Shown: piece by piece, positions 24,697-41,760 of the stretch
How positions within the stretch are numbered: position 1 is the first letter of the stretch
Layout of the letters: each line of letters opens with the position of its first letter
Assembly: GCA_001599715.1 (NCBI GenBank)
Contig: BCHU01000017.1
Span: 62,001 to 126,000 of the forward strand
Direction: 5' to 3'
Source of the DNA: Phaeotremella fagi
Taxonomy: Eukaryota; Basidiomycota; Tremellomycetes; Tremellales; Phaeotremellaceae
Length of the DNA stretch: 64,000 bases
Program-made: the position numbers and the translations under genes
Notes under the pieces: model-generated
What the model was told of the DNA's origin: nothing
Seen by the model: the letters and a program-made list of their open reading frames with translations, nothing else
The model's database searches: none

Positions 24697-24872
24697 CTTG
24701 GTTTGTGTACACAGGTATATGTATGTTATAAGATGGATACTATTGAAGTAATATGTAGATGCAAGATGGATGAATCCAATTCCAATTGACCGTCATTCTT
24801 TGTTTTTCTTTGCCACCTGAACCAGACTTATTCGATCCCATTACACCACAAATGCATAAAATCTACAATAAA

Positions 24873-27855
<2,983 letters not shown>

Positions 27856-28285
27856 TATGAGCTGATAAGATAAGATAACAAAATTTCAATATTGTTGAGA
27901 AGGAAATCAAAATAACAAAATAAATAAATCCTTATCAATTCAGAATATGGGGTACACGTCATATACTCTTTTAATCTCATTCGAATCCGAGCATGCAAAA
28001 TGGTTGCTTGTAGTCGTACAAAATAAACTTGAATGTGCAGACGCGGGAGCAAAAAGTGCCACAGGCAAAGGGTGTCCAGAGCCCCCGTTGTCACGGGGGC
28101 TCTGGACGGTACAGTCGCCCCCAGGGTCCACGTGGCTGTCGCCACGTGCTTGTCGCTGTCGCGACGCTCGGAACTGTCGTCCTCGCTTTTAGCCTCCCTC
28201 CCTCCACCTCGCGTTAGCTTTTTTGACCACCAAATCAAGTCATTTTGCAAGACAACTTCTCTTGGAAACAACTACCATCCTTGCC
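27856..28285. promoter_or_regulatory. Divergent promoter TRM4 / RECQ1-like helicase
   Basis: A 430-bp region between two start codons. The left half is A/T-rich, the right half GC-rich, with three adjacent hairpins (28074-28165) and two CACGTG palindromes (28129-28134 and 28143-28148), the E-box bound by fungal bHLH factors of the Cbf1/Pho4 type. Regulation of both genes from here is an inference. Confidence 0.55.
28074..28165. repeat. Three consecutive inverted repeats
   Basis: Stem 1: 28074-28087 pairs perfectly with 28094-28107 (14 bp, loop TTGTCA). Stem 2: 28129-28136 with 28141-28148 (8 bp, loop TGTC). Stem 3: 28152-28156 with 28161-28165 (5 bp, loop TGTC). All three carry TGTC in the loop. 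Confidence 0.8.
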
Positions 28286-31200
28286 ATGGAAAGTCATCAC
28301 TTTCAAAATAAGAGGATAACCATCAACCCACCAGTCATACTCAAACACTCTAGATCACCTTCTGTAACCAGTTTCAACCAAGGGAAACCAACTGCCAGTG
28401 GATCATCCAAGATTCGAAAACAAGAAACTATCGTCATCAGTGACGACGAAGATGATCACTTCGAGGACGCAGGTCTGAATCGAGCTGGTGGATCCTCTTC
28501 TATCAACAATAATACCAACGGTACGACCAAAGGGGTAGATTGGGAAGGTAGAGAAGCATTGAAAGTCGCTCTCTCCAAGTTGGATGCTGAAGTGAGCTGT
28601 GTGTCAGACGCACTTGTGCTGATCGTCATCAGATAAAATCAGTAGAGGATCAACTGAAACCCCTTCAAACTCTACATACAAGTCTTCTATCCGAACGTAG
28701 AACGTTAGAGAAACAACTCTCAACCTCCTCCCTCACCAAAACCACCCAATCCAAACTCTCCGCAGCCCCACCCACCACTGGGATAGATTATCAATCGACC
28801 TCCTTCCCATGGTCCGAAGCAGTCACTTCAACCTTGAACAGAGTGTTCAATTTGTCCAAACTACGTTTATGTCAGGAAGGGGTGATTAACGCCGCTATGG
28901 ATTCGAGGGATATCGTTTGTGTCATGCCAACAGGTGGTGGGAAGAGTTTGACTTATCAATTACCTGCGATCGTTGGTGGTAAGGGGTTGACGGTCGTTGT
29001 TAGTCCTCTGTTGGCGTTGATTTGGGATCAGGTCAGGGGATTGAGGGAAATTGGGATCGAGTGTGTGGTATGACCGAGTTTTCAGACTGGAAAATATGAC
29101 TGTTGACTATGAATAGATGTTGACTGGATCAACGAGTAAAGACGAACAAAATGAGGCTTTCAGTAGGATGGAGAATGGTGCTGGTAAAGGTCAGAAGGAT
29201 ATCAAAGTAAGTCCTCGTCTACTCATGTGAGCACAAATATTAATCGAGTACAGCTATGCTATGTTACGGTACGTCTCGTATTTTTCTCCTCACAACAATC
29301 TAACGCTTCCCCTTCCAGCCAGAGAAGATCGCCAAATCAAAACGATTCATGTCCGTGCTTGAAAAAGTCAATTCGGCTGGTAGACTGAGTGAGTGGATTC
29401 CTTGTCGAACCTGACTAGACGATATTGACAAGAGTAAAAGAACGTTTCGTCATTGGTAAGCTTGAATCCCAGCTTGATCTGGAATCCTTAGCTTACGAAT
29501 GCAACAGACGAAGCGCATTGTTGTAGTCAACTGGGTCATGGTATGTCATTCATGTTAATGCCGTGTACTGAATCTTTTCCTAGATTTCCGACCAGGTGGG
29601 TTGTTGGCTTTGAAGATCGGAGAACAGCACTGAATGGTTTAGTAGATTACAAGAAGCTCTCGGTGCTCAAAACCTTATTCCCTCGTGTGCCTATCCAAGC
29701 AGTAGTAGGTCGACCAGCTGTATCTTAACCGAAATAGCTGATCGACGTATCAGACAGCAACACTAAGTGCCAAAACGTTACCAGATCTCTTGAAAATTCT
29801 TCGACTTCCACCAGTAACAGATGGCCAAGGTATGTATCAACAGTTACAATCGCCAAGATGCTAATACGTAATAGCTGCCAACATTACTGGGACCGTATTC
29901 TTTTCAGCTCCGTTGTATAGACCTAATCTACATTACAAAGTGATTCCTAAACAACAAAACGCTAAGCGTGCCATTGAGGAGATCTCAGAGTGGATCGTCA
30001 AACATCATCCGTGCGTCCGACATCATATTCAACTACAGTAGCTGACACGTTGATTCATAGGAACGACAGTGGTATCATCTATTGTTTGAGTAAAAAGGTA
30101 AACACATGATGGGTTTAGTGGCTGATCGTTAGGACACGGAGACAGTGGCTGAAACTTTGAGAGAGTGTTCGAACGGGGTCATCAAGGTTGGTAACTTCCA
30201 ATTTTGCTTTCGGGTGTTAACGATTCGAAACAGACTGGGGTCTATCACGCTGCAATAGACGAATATTCGAAAGAGAAAATACATCTCGATTGGCGAAAGG
30301 GGAAGATCAAGTAAGCTTTGCACCAAACGACTTATACGAAAGCTTACACCTAATAGTTGTATTTGCGCTACGATAGCTTTTGGTTTGGGTATCGACAAGG
30401 GAGATGTTCGTTATGTGATTCGTAAGTCCATTATAAATCTCACTTTAACATCTTAGATCATTCCGTAAGTAGTCATTTAGCCCTGCGATAAACAACTCAC
30501 ACTAGGTCAGATGTCAAAATCTCTCGAGGGCTACTATCAAGAAACAGGCAGAGCGGGACGAGATGGGAAAGACTCTGATTGTGTTTTGTTTTATCGAGGG
30601 CAGGATGGCTCCAGAATGTCGTCATTGATCTACAGCGACGTTGATGGGACTGCTAAACGTATGTTTTGATGACTGTTTCTCGCTCACACCCCAGTTAAAG
30701 AGATGCTACGCTTTGCACAAGATATGAAGACTTGTCGGAAGGTGTGTTTTCGACTTAAATACCACTGACTCTAGGTCGCTTTCGCTCGATACTTTTCTGC
30801 TTCATCACATTTATCCGCCAACGCATGGGATCACGCCGATACCCTCAACGCCTCCAGAACAGGCACCATTCAAACCTGTGGAATTTGTGACAACTGTACA
30901 AGAGATCCAGCAACAGTCATCACCAAAGATGTGACCAAGGAATCCTGGAAGATCCTGAAACTAGCCGAAGCAGTCCAATCGCAAAACGGCAGAGTCACAC
31001 TGTTATCTCTAATAGATTTGGCTCGGGGGAATGGAGGGGGTGCGTTCGCTGCTAGAGGTGATAAAGGGAAGAAACGGGCTATGGGGGAGGAGAAATGTTT
31101 TGTCGATTTAAGGACTATCGGTGGGAAGGTTGAATTGATGAAGGATGAAATGGAACTTTTGATTATTCATTTGATTCTTTTGGGATATTTGGAGGAATGT

Positions 31201-31806
31201 GAGTGAGGTCCGAGTATTCACACTAACGACTATAGCATTCCACGCTACAGCTTGTGAGTACAAAGTACAAATCTAGGAACGGAACTGACCCATTTAGTCA
31301 ACGTCACAGCTTATATGAATCCATCGAAAATCGCTTTCAGACTCTCACGACTGAAACTAGAAGAAATAGAAAAGAACGAATTCAACAACATCACAAAAGT
31401 TGAATGTACATTCCCACTTGCAAAATATCAACTAGACAAATTGAACGAATCACGACCAACAAAAACGAACACCAGTCAACAGAAGAAGAATAAAGCGTTA
31501 CCATCAAGAAGTCAAAGTACATCACAAGTATTAGTCACGTTAACTGATTCAGAGAATGACGACGAGGTCGAGGTCGAGGGGGAAGAAGAAATCAAAGCCA
31601 AAAAAATTAGAATGTATCGACAAAAAGCTTTAGACAATTTACCTGATGTTTTCAAGAGTGAGAACAACGTTGTAGACGATTATTCAGATTTGAGTCAGGA
31701 CGTTTTCGCTCTTTCTGACGAGGAGTTTGGTGGGGAAGGGGATGGGGATGGGGAAAGGGGGGCAGGGGGGTCAGCGTGGAAAACTGATGTTTTGGATTCT
31801 GATTAG
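28286..31806 (+). CDS. RecQ-family DNA helicase, RECQ1-like
   Basis: A 3'-5' DNA helicase of genome maintenance. The start [16 protein letters not shown] is followed by [17 protein letters not shown], a hydrophobic-acidic SUMO-interaction-like motif. A coiled segment precedes the core: [20 protein letters not shown] (motif 0), [12 protein letters not shown] (Walker A), [32 protein letters not shown] (Walker B and aromatic loop), [39 protein letters not shown], and [12 protein letters not shown] (motif VI). The RecQ zinc site follows (TCRKVAF, CGICDNC), then a winged-helix region and an acidic tail ending DVLDSD. The CCSQ.GHDFRPDYK form is closest to RECQ1. The usual Trp in SQWGHDF is Leu (29531-29533). 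Many introns; the coding region is split into more than ten exons. Confidence 0.9.
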
Positions 31807-32066
31807 GGTGGGTGGGGGTGATACCTGGCATTTTTATATATTCTATGTTTATACCGTATGTATTTGATTGTCGTCGTTAATACTTTGAGGGGTGGACAAG
31901 GCAGAGCATCTGATGTGCAACTACAAAACGGAATCTGCACAAAATTCTAAACTGTTCTATGTATTCTAGTGCCAATCTAATTCTAATTCTAACCTATCTC
32001 TGCGTCAATCCTTGTGTCAACCAAATCCTCCAATACAAGTTCAGATACAATGAACTATAGCATGGC

Positions 32067-34423
32067 TTAAACAAAGAAATTACCAATTTTCTCCAAAAGG
32101 TTTTTTGGTTCAACTTCTTTTTCCTCATCGTCTTCAATCTCAGAAACACCAGTGACGACTAAAGATCCAATCAGTCTAAAACTACAGATGCATCCACTTA
32201 CAGTCCATATCATGAACCCGTTTGAAAGTGGTTCTACCAATGACTTTCTTACCAATCACCAAAACAGGGAAGATGAAACATGGCAAATAATTTGTCTACA
32301 ATCACGGAGGTTTCAGTATCAGTTGAAGTAGAATACCAAAGCCACGATGTTAACTTACGACGAAATCGGCAGCAGTGAAGTTTCCAGGTAAGAAGACTGT
32401 CCAACCAGAGAAGAAACAGACGACGATGATCAAACAGATTGAATAGATTGCGCCGATCTTTGCGAAACGTGATTGGAAGGGGAGGGTTGATCTGTCGATA
32501 CCTTGAGCGTCTAGTCCGGCTCCTAAAGAGTTTATACGTTCAGATTATAGCCTAACTGCAAGCTTCCTGGTCACTCACGGAATCGTAGATAAGTGACACA
32601 AATAGCTAACCAACTTAGAAGACCGGCTGTGGACGTCATATTCTACAAATTAGATTGAAGTACTACATTGAAACCTACCGCAAGCCATCCGAAGACGACG
32701 TTGGAACCGCTGTTAACTCCCATATAAGCAAGAAGACCGAAGAGTGAACAGAAAGCTATTGAGACATATGGAAGACCTGACTTCGTGGTTCGTAAGAATA
32801 CTTTTGGGAGGTCACCATGGAGTGCGATCCCGTAGACTGTACGTGAAGCAACGTAGAGATCTGCAGTGGCAGCTGACCAAGCTGATGTAAGTAAACAAGC
32901 GTCTATGTATCGCATTAGTCACTCGTCCACAAACGGTTGACGTACTGATGATATGGGGTAATACCTTGATACCAGCTAGATCAGCAGCGATAACGAAAGG
33001 AGAAGCTGAAGCGTTTGACGCAGTTCCCAACCGACTGTTGTTCGAAGGTACAATCAAACCCATCACGAAAACCCCTAATATATAGAAAATACAAATCCGA
33101 ATCCAAACTTTCTTGATAGCCGATTGAAGGACTTTACGTGGATTCTTAGTTTCACCCGCTGTGATTGCCAAGATTTCTGTTCCTATGAATCTTGATTTGT
33201 TAGACGGTGTTTGGGATGAGGATGACTTACGAGAAAGCTGCGTTGGTGAGGACTGCCCAGAACGCTAGGAATTGACCGAGGGAACCTGAGATTCCTTGGT
33301 ATTGGGTGAAGGGACCTGGGTTTCGCCAGTATTCGAAGCCGATGTAGCCGTTACTTGCTGGACCTGCTCCGCAGTTGATGGCAATTCCCACTTGGGCGAG
33401 GTGAGCTTACGGAGGGCTGATGAGATGTTAAAACGTACTGATGATGCATCCGACAATGGTTAGAATTTTGATCGAGGCGAAGATTGACTGTGAGACTGTC
33501 TTAGGACCACCTCGTTTTGTATTGGTGATTCCTTCTTACCTCTGCCTCTCCGTAACCTCTAGCTCCAAAAAGATTGATTGCCTAATCCAATCAGTGTGTG
33601 TATCTTACGATAAGACCAGAGGGACATACCACGACAACGACGAAACAAATTGAGATCCATACTACGATTCTCAGATCGACGCCATGTGTTGTGGATACTA
33701 CGACTTACCAGCATTGTTAACGGACGTGATCCACTGTTTGTGACATCAACAAAGGATTCCACAAACGAGTTCTTGGACTGAAACTCACATAGTTGATCAA
33801 GACGGCTGCAGCAGAAAGCTCAGCCGGGAAAATGATAAGCCAGTTGTAAGCGTAGTTGAATGATAAAGCGAAACCCCAAGCTGGATCCTATCCTATTTAG
33901 AGCAAACTAGGATAGATGACTTACGACTGAATAGATAAATCATCAGCATCGACCCGGCAAGGTAAAACAAAAGAACATACCAAATCTGTTGGCTAGAGTT
34001 ATATGTCCACCTTCAACTGGTAGGAAACTAATCATCTCTCCTAGAGCTGACATCACACTGAGTTTGCTTAGCTTGGAAACTCTGGGGTGACATACGAAAA
34101 CACTACAGTTCCCATGATACCGTATCCCATGAAAAGACCTAGGGGACCACCATTCTTCAAAGCACTTCCTGAACCAAGGAAGAGTCCTGTACTGAGACTA
34201 CATCAGATTGGCTCGTATCAGTAAGTGAGAAAACTTACCCGATAGTCCCACCAATAGCGATCAACTACAGAACCCTTGTCAGAGGATGCAAGTCTCTCAC
34301 AATACCACTTACTGTGATATGACGATTGTTGAGACTTCGCTTCAGGTGTCCTCCCGGTACAGAGGACGCTGGAAGAACTTCCACGTCGACGGCATAGGTG
34401 TCATCTTTCTTTGTAGATTCCAT
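32067..34423 (-). CDS. Amino-acid permease, YAT family
   Basis: Plasma-membrane amino acid/proton symporter of about twelve helices. The start at 34423 gives MESTKKDDTYAVDVEV, then LKRSLNNRHIT and LIAIGGTIGTGLFLGSGSAL, the signature of the family's first helix. Other hallmarks are ALGEMISFLPVEGG, FIGTEILAITAGETKNPRKV, SAWSAATADLYVASRTVYGI and LPKVFLRTTKSGLPYVSIAF. The end is an acidic stretch and KIGNFFV, TAA at 32067-32069. Many short introns cut the gene. Substrate cannot be told from sequence. It opens the metabolic region and diverges from the class II aldolase gene. Confidence 0.9.
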
Positions 34424-34742
34424 AGTGTATGGTATTGGAGAGATTGGGGGACCAATCTGTGATCTGTTGCTTTTTGTATCGTACCCCTCTGACTGCCTCA
34501 ATACTGTGATGCCACAGGATAACCGCCGACGGGGGACGTGGGTCGGGATATCGCTTCAGTGTCGTGCGATTTTGAGCGACCTAACTGGTTAGTAACCAAC
34601 CTTGTGGAACCTGAAGGACAATAGACCCACCGGCATTGTCTCTAGATCGCCGTACCTGCGTAGATGAAAAAACTCATCAAAAAGTACCAATTCTAATTCC
34701 CTTTCCATCTTACAACCTCCCACTTACATCTTAATAATCAAC
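34424..34742. promoter_or_regulatory. Divergent promoter permease / class II aldolase
   Basis: A 319-bp gap between two start codons. No clear operator was recognised; the part next to 34743 is C/T-rich. Confidence 0.4.
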
Positions 34743-35855
34743 ATGGCTACTATTCACACGCTGACCAGCACTGATGCTTCAATCGTTCAATCTGATAGAT
34801 CAGGTTTACCCGTCAGTACTGACATCGCGCAATCTCCATTCCGTGATCTCCAAGCAGGTCTCACCAGAACAGTGTTACCCACTTTCAATTCCTTACAAGC
34901 TGAACGTGCTTATCGAAAAGAACATCTGACCCTTGTACTCAGAGCTCTCCATAGAGCTGGTCTCGCGGAAGGTATCGCTGGTAAGTAAATCCATCTTCCC
35001 GCTATGCTTCCGATTTAACTCTTTCAAGGCCACTGTTCAACAAGGGATCCCATCGAGCCACACACGTTCTGGGTCAATTCTAACGGTCGATCATTCGCTC
35101 GAATGCGTGTCTCTGATTTAATGCGGGTAGACTCTGTAACGGGTGAAGTTGTGGAAGGGACGAGACCCGTTGATGGAAGCGCGACTAGTATCCATGGTCC
35201 GATTTATGTAGCCAGAGGTCGTGGACCGGGACAAGTTGGTGGTAGTGAAGGAGGTGTAGAAGCGATTGTTCATGTCCATGGTCCATATTCCAAAGGTATG
35301 TTGATTATTCTATCGAATTGACCATCCCTCTAGCCTTCTCCGCTCTTGGTCGACAATTGGATCGTACCAATCAAGATGTTTGCGCTTTCGATAACGAGGT
35401 TGCTCTTGTCCCCTTTGGAGGTGAGCTAGACAGAAACCTTCTAAGCTCGTTCTAACAACAGTAGGTGCCGTTTTTGACCGTCAAGAAGGGACTAGAATCG
35501 CAAGTTTCGTTGGTCCAGACAAGAAAGTCGCTTTACTGCAAAATCACGGTCCTCTCTCTCTCGGTAGACTCAGTATAGATGAGGCTGCGTGGTGGTGCGT
35601 AGACTCATTACAATTCAGCCTAATGCTAATCAAATCAGGCAAATCAATTACGAAATGTGTTGCCATTCTCAGCTCCTCATGGATGCGGCTACTGGACGAA
35701 AGGGCAATGAATTGCCGTCCAACGTTATCCTTGTTCATGATGAAGAAGCTGTAAAAACCAAAGCTGAAGTTGGCATGAGTGAGATAGCATGGTTCAGTAT
35801 GTCTCCTTATATTGAGGATGAGACTTGGGCTTCAAAAGGTGATCATCTACTTTAG
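34743..35855 (+). CDS. Class II aldolase/adducin-domain protein
   Basis: The start gives MATIHTLTSTDASIVQSD. The domain includes LTLVLRALHRAGLAEGIAGH, HCSTRDP and HTFWVNSNGRSFARM, then VHVHGPYSKAFSALG, supplying two zinc His as HxH, and LLQNHGPLSLG, supplying the third His. Class II aldolase-fold enzymes use this zinc to stabilise an enediolate; some members instead are decarboxylases or dehydratases. The substrate is not known. Ends KGDHLL, TAG at 35853-35855. About 290 residues over five or six exons; a Zn2Cys6 regulator follows 136 bp downstream. Confidence 0.85.
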
Positions 35856-35991
35856 TCTTATACATACAGCAGTTCAATGCATTGGTAGTAGCTTGTAGCA
35901 AAACCTTAAATGCGTCCTCTCTTTAGTCGCCTACTCTAATCCAAGACATCTTCGCCGATGTCTTTTCAACTTTCTCAATCCCCGATAAGTA

Positions 35992-38400
35992 ATGTCTGAA
36001 CTACTTCGTCCCCATCGATCCAAGAAAGATCGTCCATGCGACGCATGTAAGTACACCTGTTTCGTTCTACAATATACACAACTAAATCTACTAGGTCGTT
36101 CTCGTAAACATGGATGTGAAATCCTCGTACGCGGTGAACCTTGCAGAGGTTGTGCGAGACGAAAAATACCTTGTACTTTCGATTCCACGCCTGTTATTCA
36201 ACCTAATAGGTCTAAGAGGGCTCGAAGATCAAGTCCGATAAACATTACAGGAACTTCCCACCAGGATAGCCCTACAACAAGCGTTACACCTTCTCCATGG
36301 TCACCCATACATCGGACACCCCAGGTTACGATGCGACCTATGTCAAGTCTTTTGAAGAACATTCGGTTAAAGAGAACTACCACTACCTCAAGAAACGCTA
36401 CCAATGATTATCCTGTGGGTCCGAATAGAAAAACATCATCTAATCCCTGTTAGTTGGAACCAGAATACCATCCCTCTTTGGATTTAGATGTCAACGACTC
36501 CCATGAATCTCACTACATCGGTTCCGGCGCTTTCCTCGATTTCACACTTTCCTCAGAAGCAGAACGGAAACTAGGTCAAGTGTTTCAATCAGCGGAAAAT
36601 AGAGAACAGGGTGCACCGAGTTCATCTTTTCGACAAGTCTCACTTGATAACGATCGTCCGGCATTTTTCGTCCAAAACCCAGCCTTCATCTATGGAAAAG
36701 GTTCGACTGGAGCGGAAAGTATTTATAATTCGATACAAGCCCGTTTGGGGTCTGTACAGATGGATGCGTTACTAGAATCGTGGGTCGTGTTAGTATGTGC
36801 CTGTTCTGATAAGATAGCTTTTTATCGCGCACATTACCCGCCTACCCCATTATCAACCGAGTACGTCTAGATGCTGCACTCAATCGTCAGCCCGAAGCGG
36901 GTCAATATCCTTTCGCCCTTCTATCTGGGATCTCAGGATACTCGTTGGTATACTTCCCACTAGTCCGACGCGATCATTTTCATGAACTATGGAAGAAGAT
37001 CAGTCTCGCCTGCGATGAAGAATATAAACAACCGAAACTTCAAACTTTACAACTTGCACTGGTAGATCTTGCGACTCGACCTAACGAGGCTCATGCCCAG
37101 AATTGTATCTCTTTGGCAAGGGTGAGTGATTGATTTCTACTTACGTCCTGACCTTGCTAGGCTGTTGGCCTGGCTAATCTTTTAGGACTGCATATTGATT
37201 GTTCTTTATGGAGACTTCCTCGTTGGGAGATTGCGGTTCGCAAGCGAGTTTGGTGGGCTTTATATGTCAACGATAAATGGTGAGTTATACGAAATGTTAT
37301 ATAACTGACTTCTAGGCACGCTCTCATGTATGGGAGACCAAGTTAGTGAGTCTCTACTTTTGGGCATTCTGACTATTCTAGCATCCACAAGGACCATTTC
37401 ACCACCATCTTTCCCGAACGCGATGATGTCGATTGGGGATCTGACGCTGCGTCTCAAGATCTAGAAGCGATGGAAGGTTTCATAACCCTTTGTCGACTGA
37501 CTCTCGTCCTGGATGAGATCCTATTGAACTTCTATTCGGCTCAATCATTGGCAGCTCCATTCGAAGGTTCCACCAAAAATCGAGTTCTGGAATCAATCAG
37601 TTCAGATCTTGATGACTTGGCTTCTGCTTCTTCTCACTTGTCTGTTCCTGCTATTCAGTCCAAAAGCTCGTCTATTCCTGGTGTCCGTGAGTGTAATTGA
37701 CATGACTATATCCTAATTATTATAGGATCACTACAGCTTTCATACCTTGGTATACGTCTTCTTATCATGCGTATCAATTTGGGACGACATACCCACGACA
37801 CGGTAGCTGGGGAGCTTTCTTTGCTTGAAGAAGTGTATACAGAGGCCGAGGAGATTGTGAAATTTGTTGAGAATATTACCAAAGACGAATCGAGAGGATT
37901 CTGGATGCCATGTTAGTCAACAGAATTGTTTTTAAGCTGATGACTTAGATTGTTCATATATCCTGTCATTTACTTTCAGTGTTTTGATTAGAACAACACT
38001 GCGGTCGAAAGCTCTACTCAATGCTACTGATTTCACAACAAAGATTCTCGCCTTGGTAAACCGTCTAATCACGATCTTACGAAAGTCCAACATAGAATTC
38101 GAGTGGGAAGTTGCGGAATCTGCTTTGAACAGATGTACCGTAATTCTAAAATCAGTGGTGGAGTTGATCCCTGATCTGAACGGACTAACAGATGAAAGTC
38201 AGAATGGCCAAGTGATAGAACAAAATATCAGTGAGTTACACCTTGACTACCCGTAGCTGAGATTAGGTTTCGATTTTGTGGATTTCAACGCTTTCATGGG
38301 TCTAGATCTTGGTGATCATATGCGGCCTGATGCTTCAACTATGTGGATGGGAGATATGGATACTGTTTTCGCAAGTCAGGATCCGACGTGGTATCAATGA
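35992..38400 (+). CDS. Zn2Cys6 transcription factor
   Basis: The first exon encodes MSELLRPHRSKKDRPCDACR, interrupted by an intron, then SRKHGCEI, GEPCRGCARRKIPCTF: a Cys-x2-Cys-x6-Cys ... Cys-x2-Cys-x6-Cys binuclear zinc cluster that binds CGG-type half sites in the nucleus. A basic Arg/Lys/Ser/Thr linker follows. An in-frame TAG at 36451-36453 is the end of a 39-nt intron (36415-36453, branch tctaat). The middle homology region includes ALLSGISGYSLVYFPLVRRD and later GLHIDCSLWRLPRWE. The splice between about 36790 and 36890 is uncertain: two frames both look coding there. The last exon encodes an acidic/hydrophobic tail (FDFVDFNAFMGLDLGD), a likely activation domain, ending TWYQ with TGA at 38398-38400. 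Confidence 0.8.
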
Positions 38401-38423
38401 TTCAATGCATTTCGTATATCAAT

Positions 38424-39514
38424 TTAATCCCTAGCCAACTGAACAGCTTGAGTGAATTCTGCCATGGACGAGAAAGTCCAATCTGGAACTCCACCGCCAT
38501 CGTCAACTACCCCCATGACAGCTTGGGCTCTGTTGATCCATACTGAACTCATCCCTAGATCGTTTGCACTAGACGTATTCAGAAATTGGGTGGACGTTCA
38601 GACTTACGGTTTCACATCATGATACAAAGAGACGGCGACTACTAAAACTTCATTTTGGGTGATACCAAATCGAGACTCTACTTCTCTTAGTGCGTACTTC
38701 AGATTTTGAGGATCCGGTTTATAAGATCCAACTGTGAATTTGTTAGTCAAAATGGCAGTACAGAAACTCACTATCTTCCGCTGTAAACACGGCATCTATC
38801 GCTCCCCAATTACCACCTTCTAGCTTAGGTAACGTCCTAGAAACATCAGTCCTAATCCCCGATACACCTCACCTTGAGAAAGAAGCTTTGTCGACGTTAC
38901 TGAGAATTGTTAGACAAAGACCACAGTCATTCTTGAGCTGACCAAGAGCTTTGCATGTATCTGGGAAACATTTCCAATCTCCAATCGAGTGGGCAAAAGT
39001 CTCCGCTTCACCTGTACCTTTGTCAGGAAAAATTGTAACATAATAAGATTCATTTCATACCTGATCCAACTTCATGTCCCAGTTGTTTGGATAAACGGGT
39101 ATACGTCTCAGCGAGTCTATCATACGTCAGTCAATTCACATAGGATTTTCGACATACACAGCTGAGTATAGGAGAGTGGGTTGATCAACGATTAAAGCGC
39201 TCTCGATCTTCCCGAATTCTGCGAATAATTGATCGCGGGGTAGCACACCAGGACAATCGAGAAGTGGACCGAATGCTGCATACATTCCCTCTTCCCAATC
39301 CTGATATGTCAGTTGCTATTGCTGACGTTTTGCTCACTATTAGCGTCTAAGCTTGTCGATCAGCTGCTGCCTCGACGAAGAAAGTGAATAAGATTTCAAA
39401 TACACTCACTCCATAACAATCGAAGATTATTGCTCTGCGGGGGATGAGCTTTGAAACCTGGAATTTCCTTTTCTTCGGTCCATTCACTCACTTGAAATCT
39501 GTTAAAGACCTCAT
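38424..39514 (-). CDS. HAD-superfamily hydrolase, 2-haloacid dehalogenase-like
   Basis: The start gives MRSLTDFKAIIFDCYG, then TLI from a 9-nt exon (39338-39346), then DWEEGMYAAFGPLLDCPGV: together motif I, with Asp nucleophile in FDCYGTLIDWE. Further on come KPDPQNLKYALREVE (motif III Lys) and VLVVAVSLYHDVKPANDLG (motif IV with HD), the pattern of type II 2-haloacid dehalogenases. These hydrolyse carbon-halogen bonds, but many fungal relatives act on phosphoesters or have unknown substrates. Exons visible at the 5' end: 39492-39514, 39410-39434, 39338-39346 and from 39300 down. Ends FTQAVQLARD, TAA at 38424-38426, only 23 bp from the convergent regulator's stop codon. Confidence 0.85.
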
Positions 39515-39813
39515 TTTTACTACTGTTTTGACTGCAATGGATGTTTTGAAATGTAAATCACGTCAGAATGTAAGGACGCGAAAAATTTGAGCCAAAATGG
39601 AATACTCTTCTTCCCATCGGCGGATGCGGTGAACTCAGCACACCGGTCAGCTCCAACCCGCGAACTCGCTAAACTCCTTAACTACTCGCAAGAAGCTTCT
39701 TGGAGAAGCATGCGTGCCGGTGGAGCATATTTGACAGGTAGATACATAGTTTCAATCTCTGGAGTTTTATCAACTTGCAATTAATTCCTCATTTCAATTG
39801 TTTCATCCAAACC

Positions 39814-41495
<1,682 letters not shown>

Positions 41496-41760
41496 TATCC
41501 GCTGTAATGTGTGATCTGTACTTGATGCATCTTTCCTCGTCTTTCTCCATGCCAGAAAAAAGTCTTCAGGAGATTTCATTTGCAGTGAGAAACCTCTTGG
41601 GAAGTGAGTTTCTGCAAGTTTCACTATGCAAAAAGTAAGAGCTTTGAAAGGTCTGAAATTGCATAGGAAACTCCGATTCATGTTGAAGAGAGAAATCCAA
41701 GTGCATGAACTATAAAGTAATGCTCAAATCATGTTACTATATTAATGAAACATCACAGGC

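Noticed and set aside
39587..39784. Possible upstream exons of the dialkylglycine decarboxylase
   Set aside because: The frame has no ATG start in good context, and the ATG at 39814 gives the full-length enzyme by comparison with the known family.
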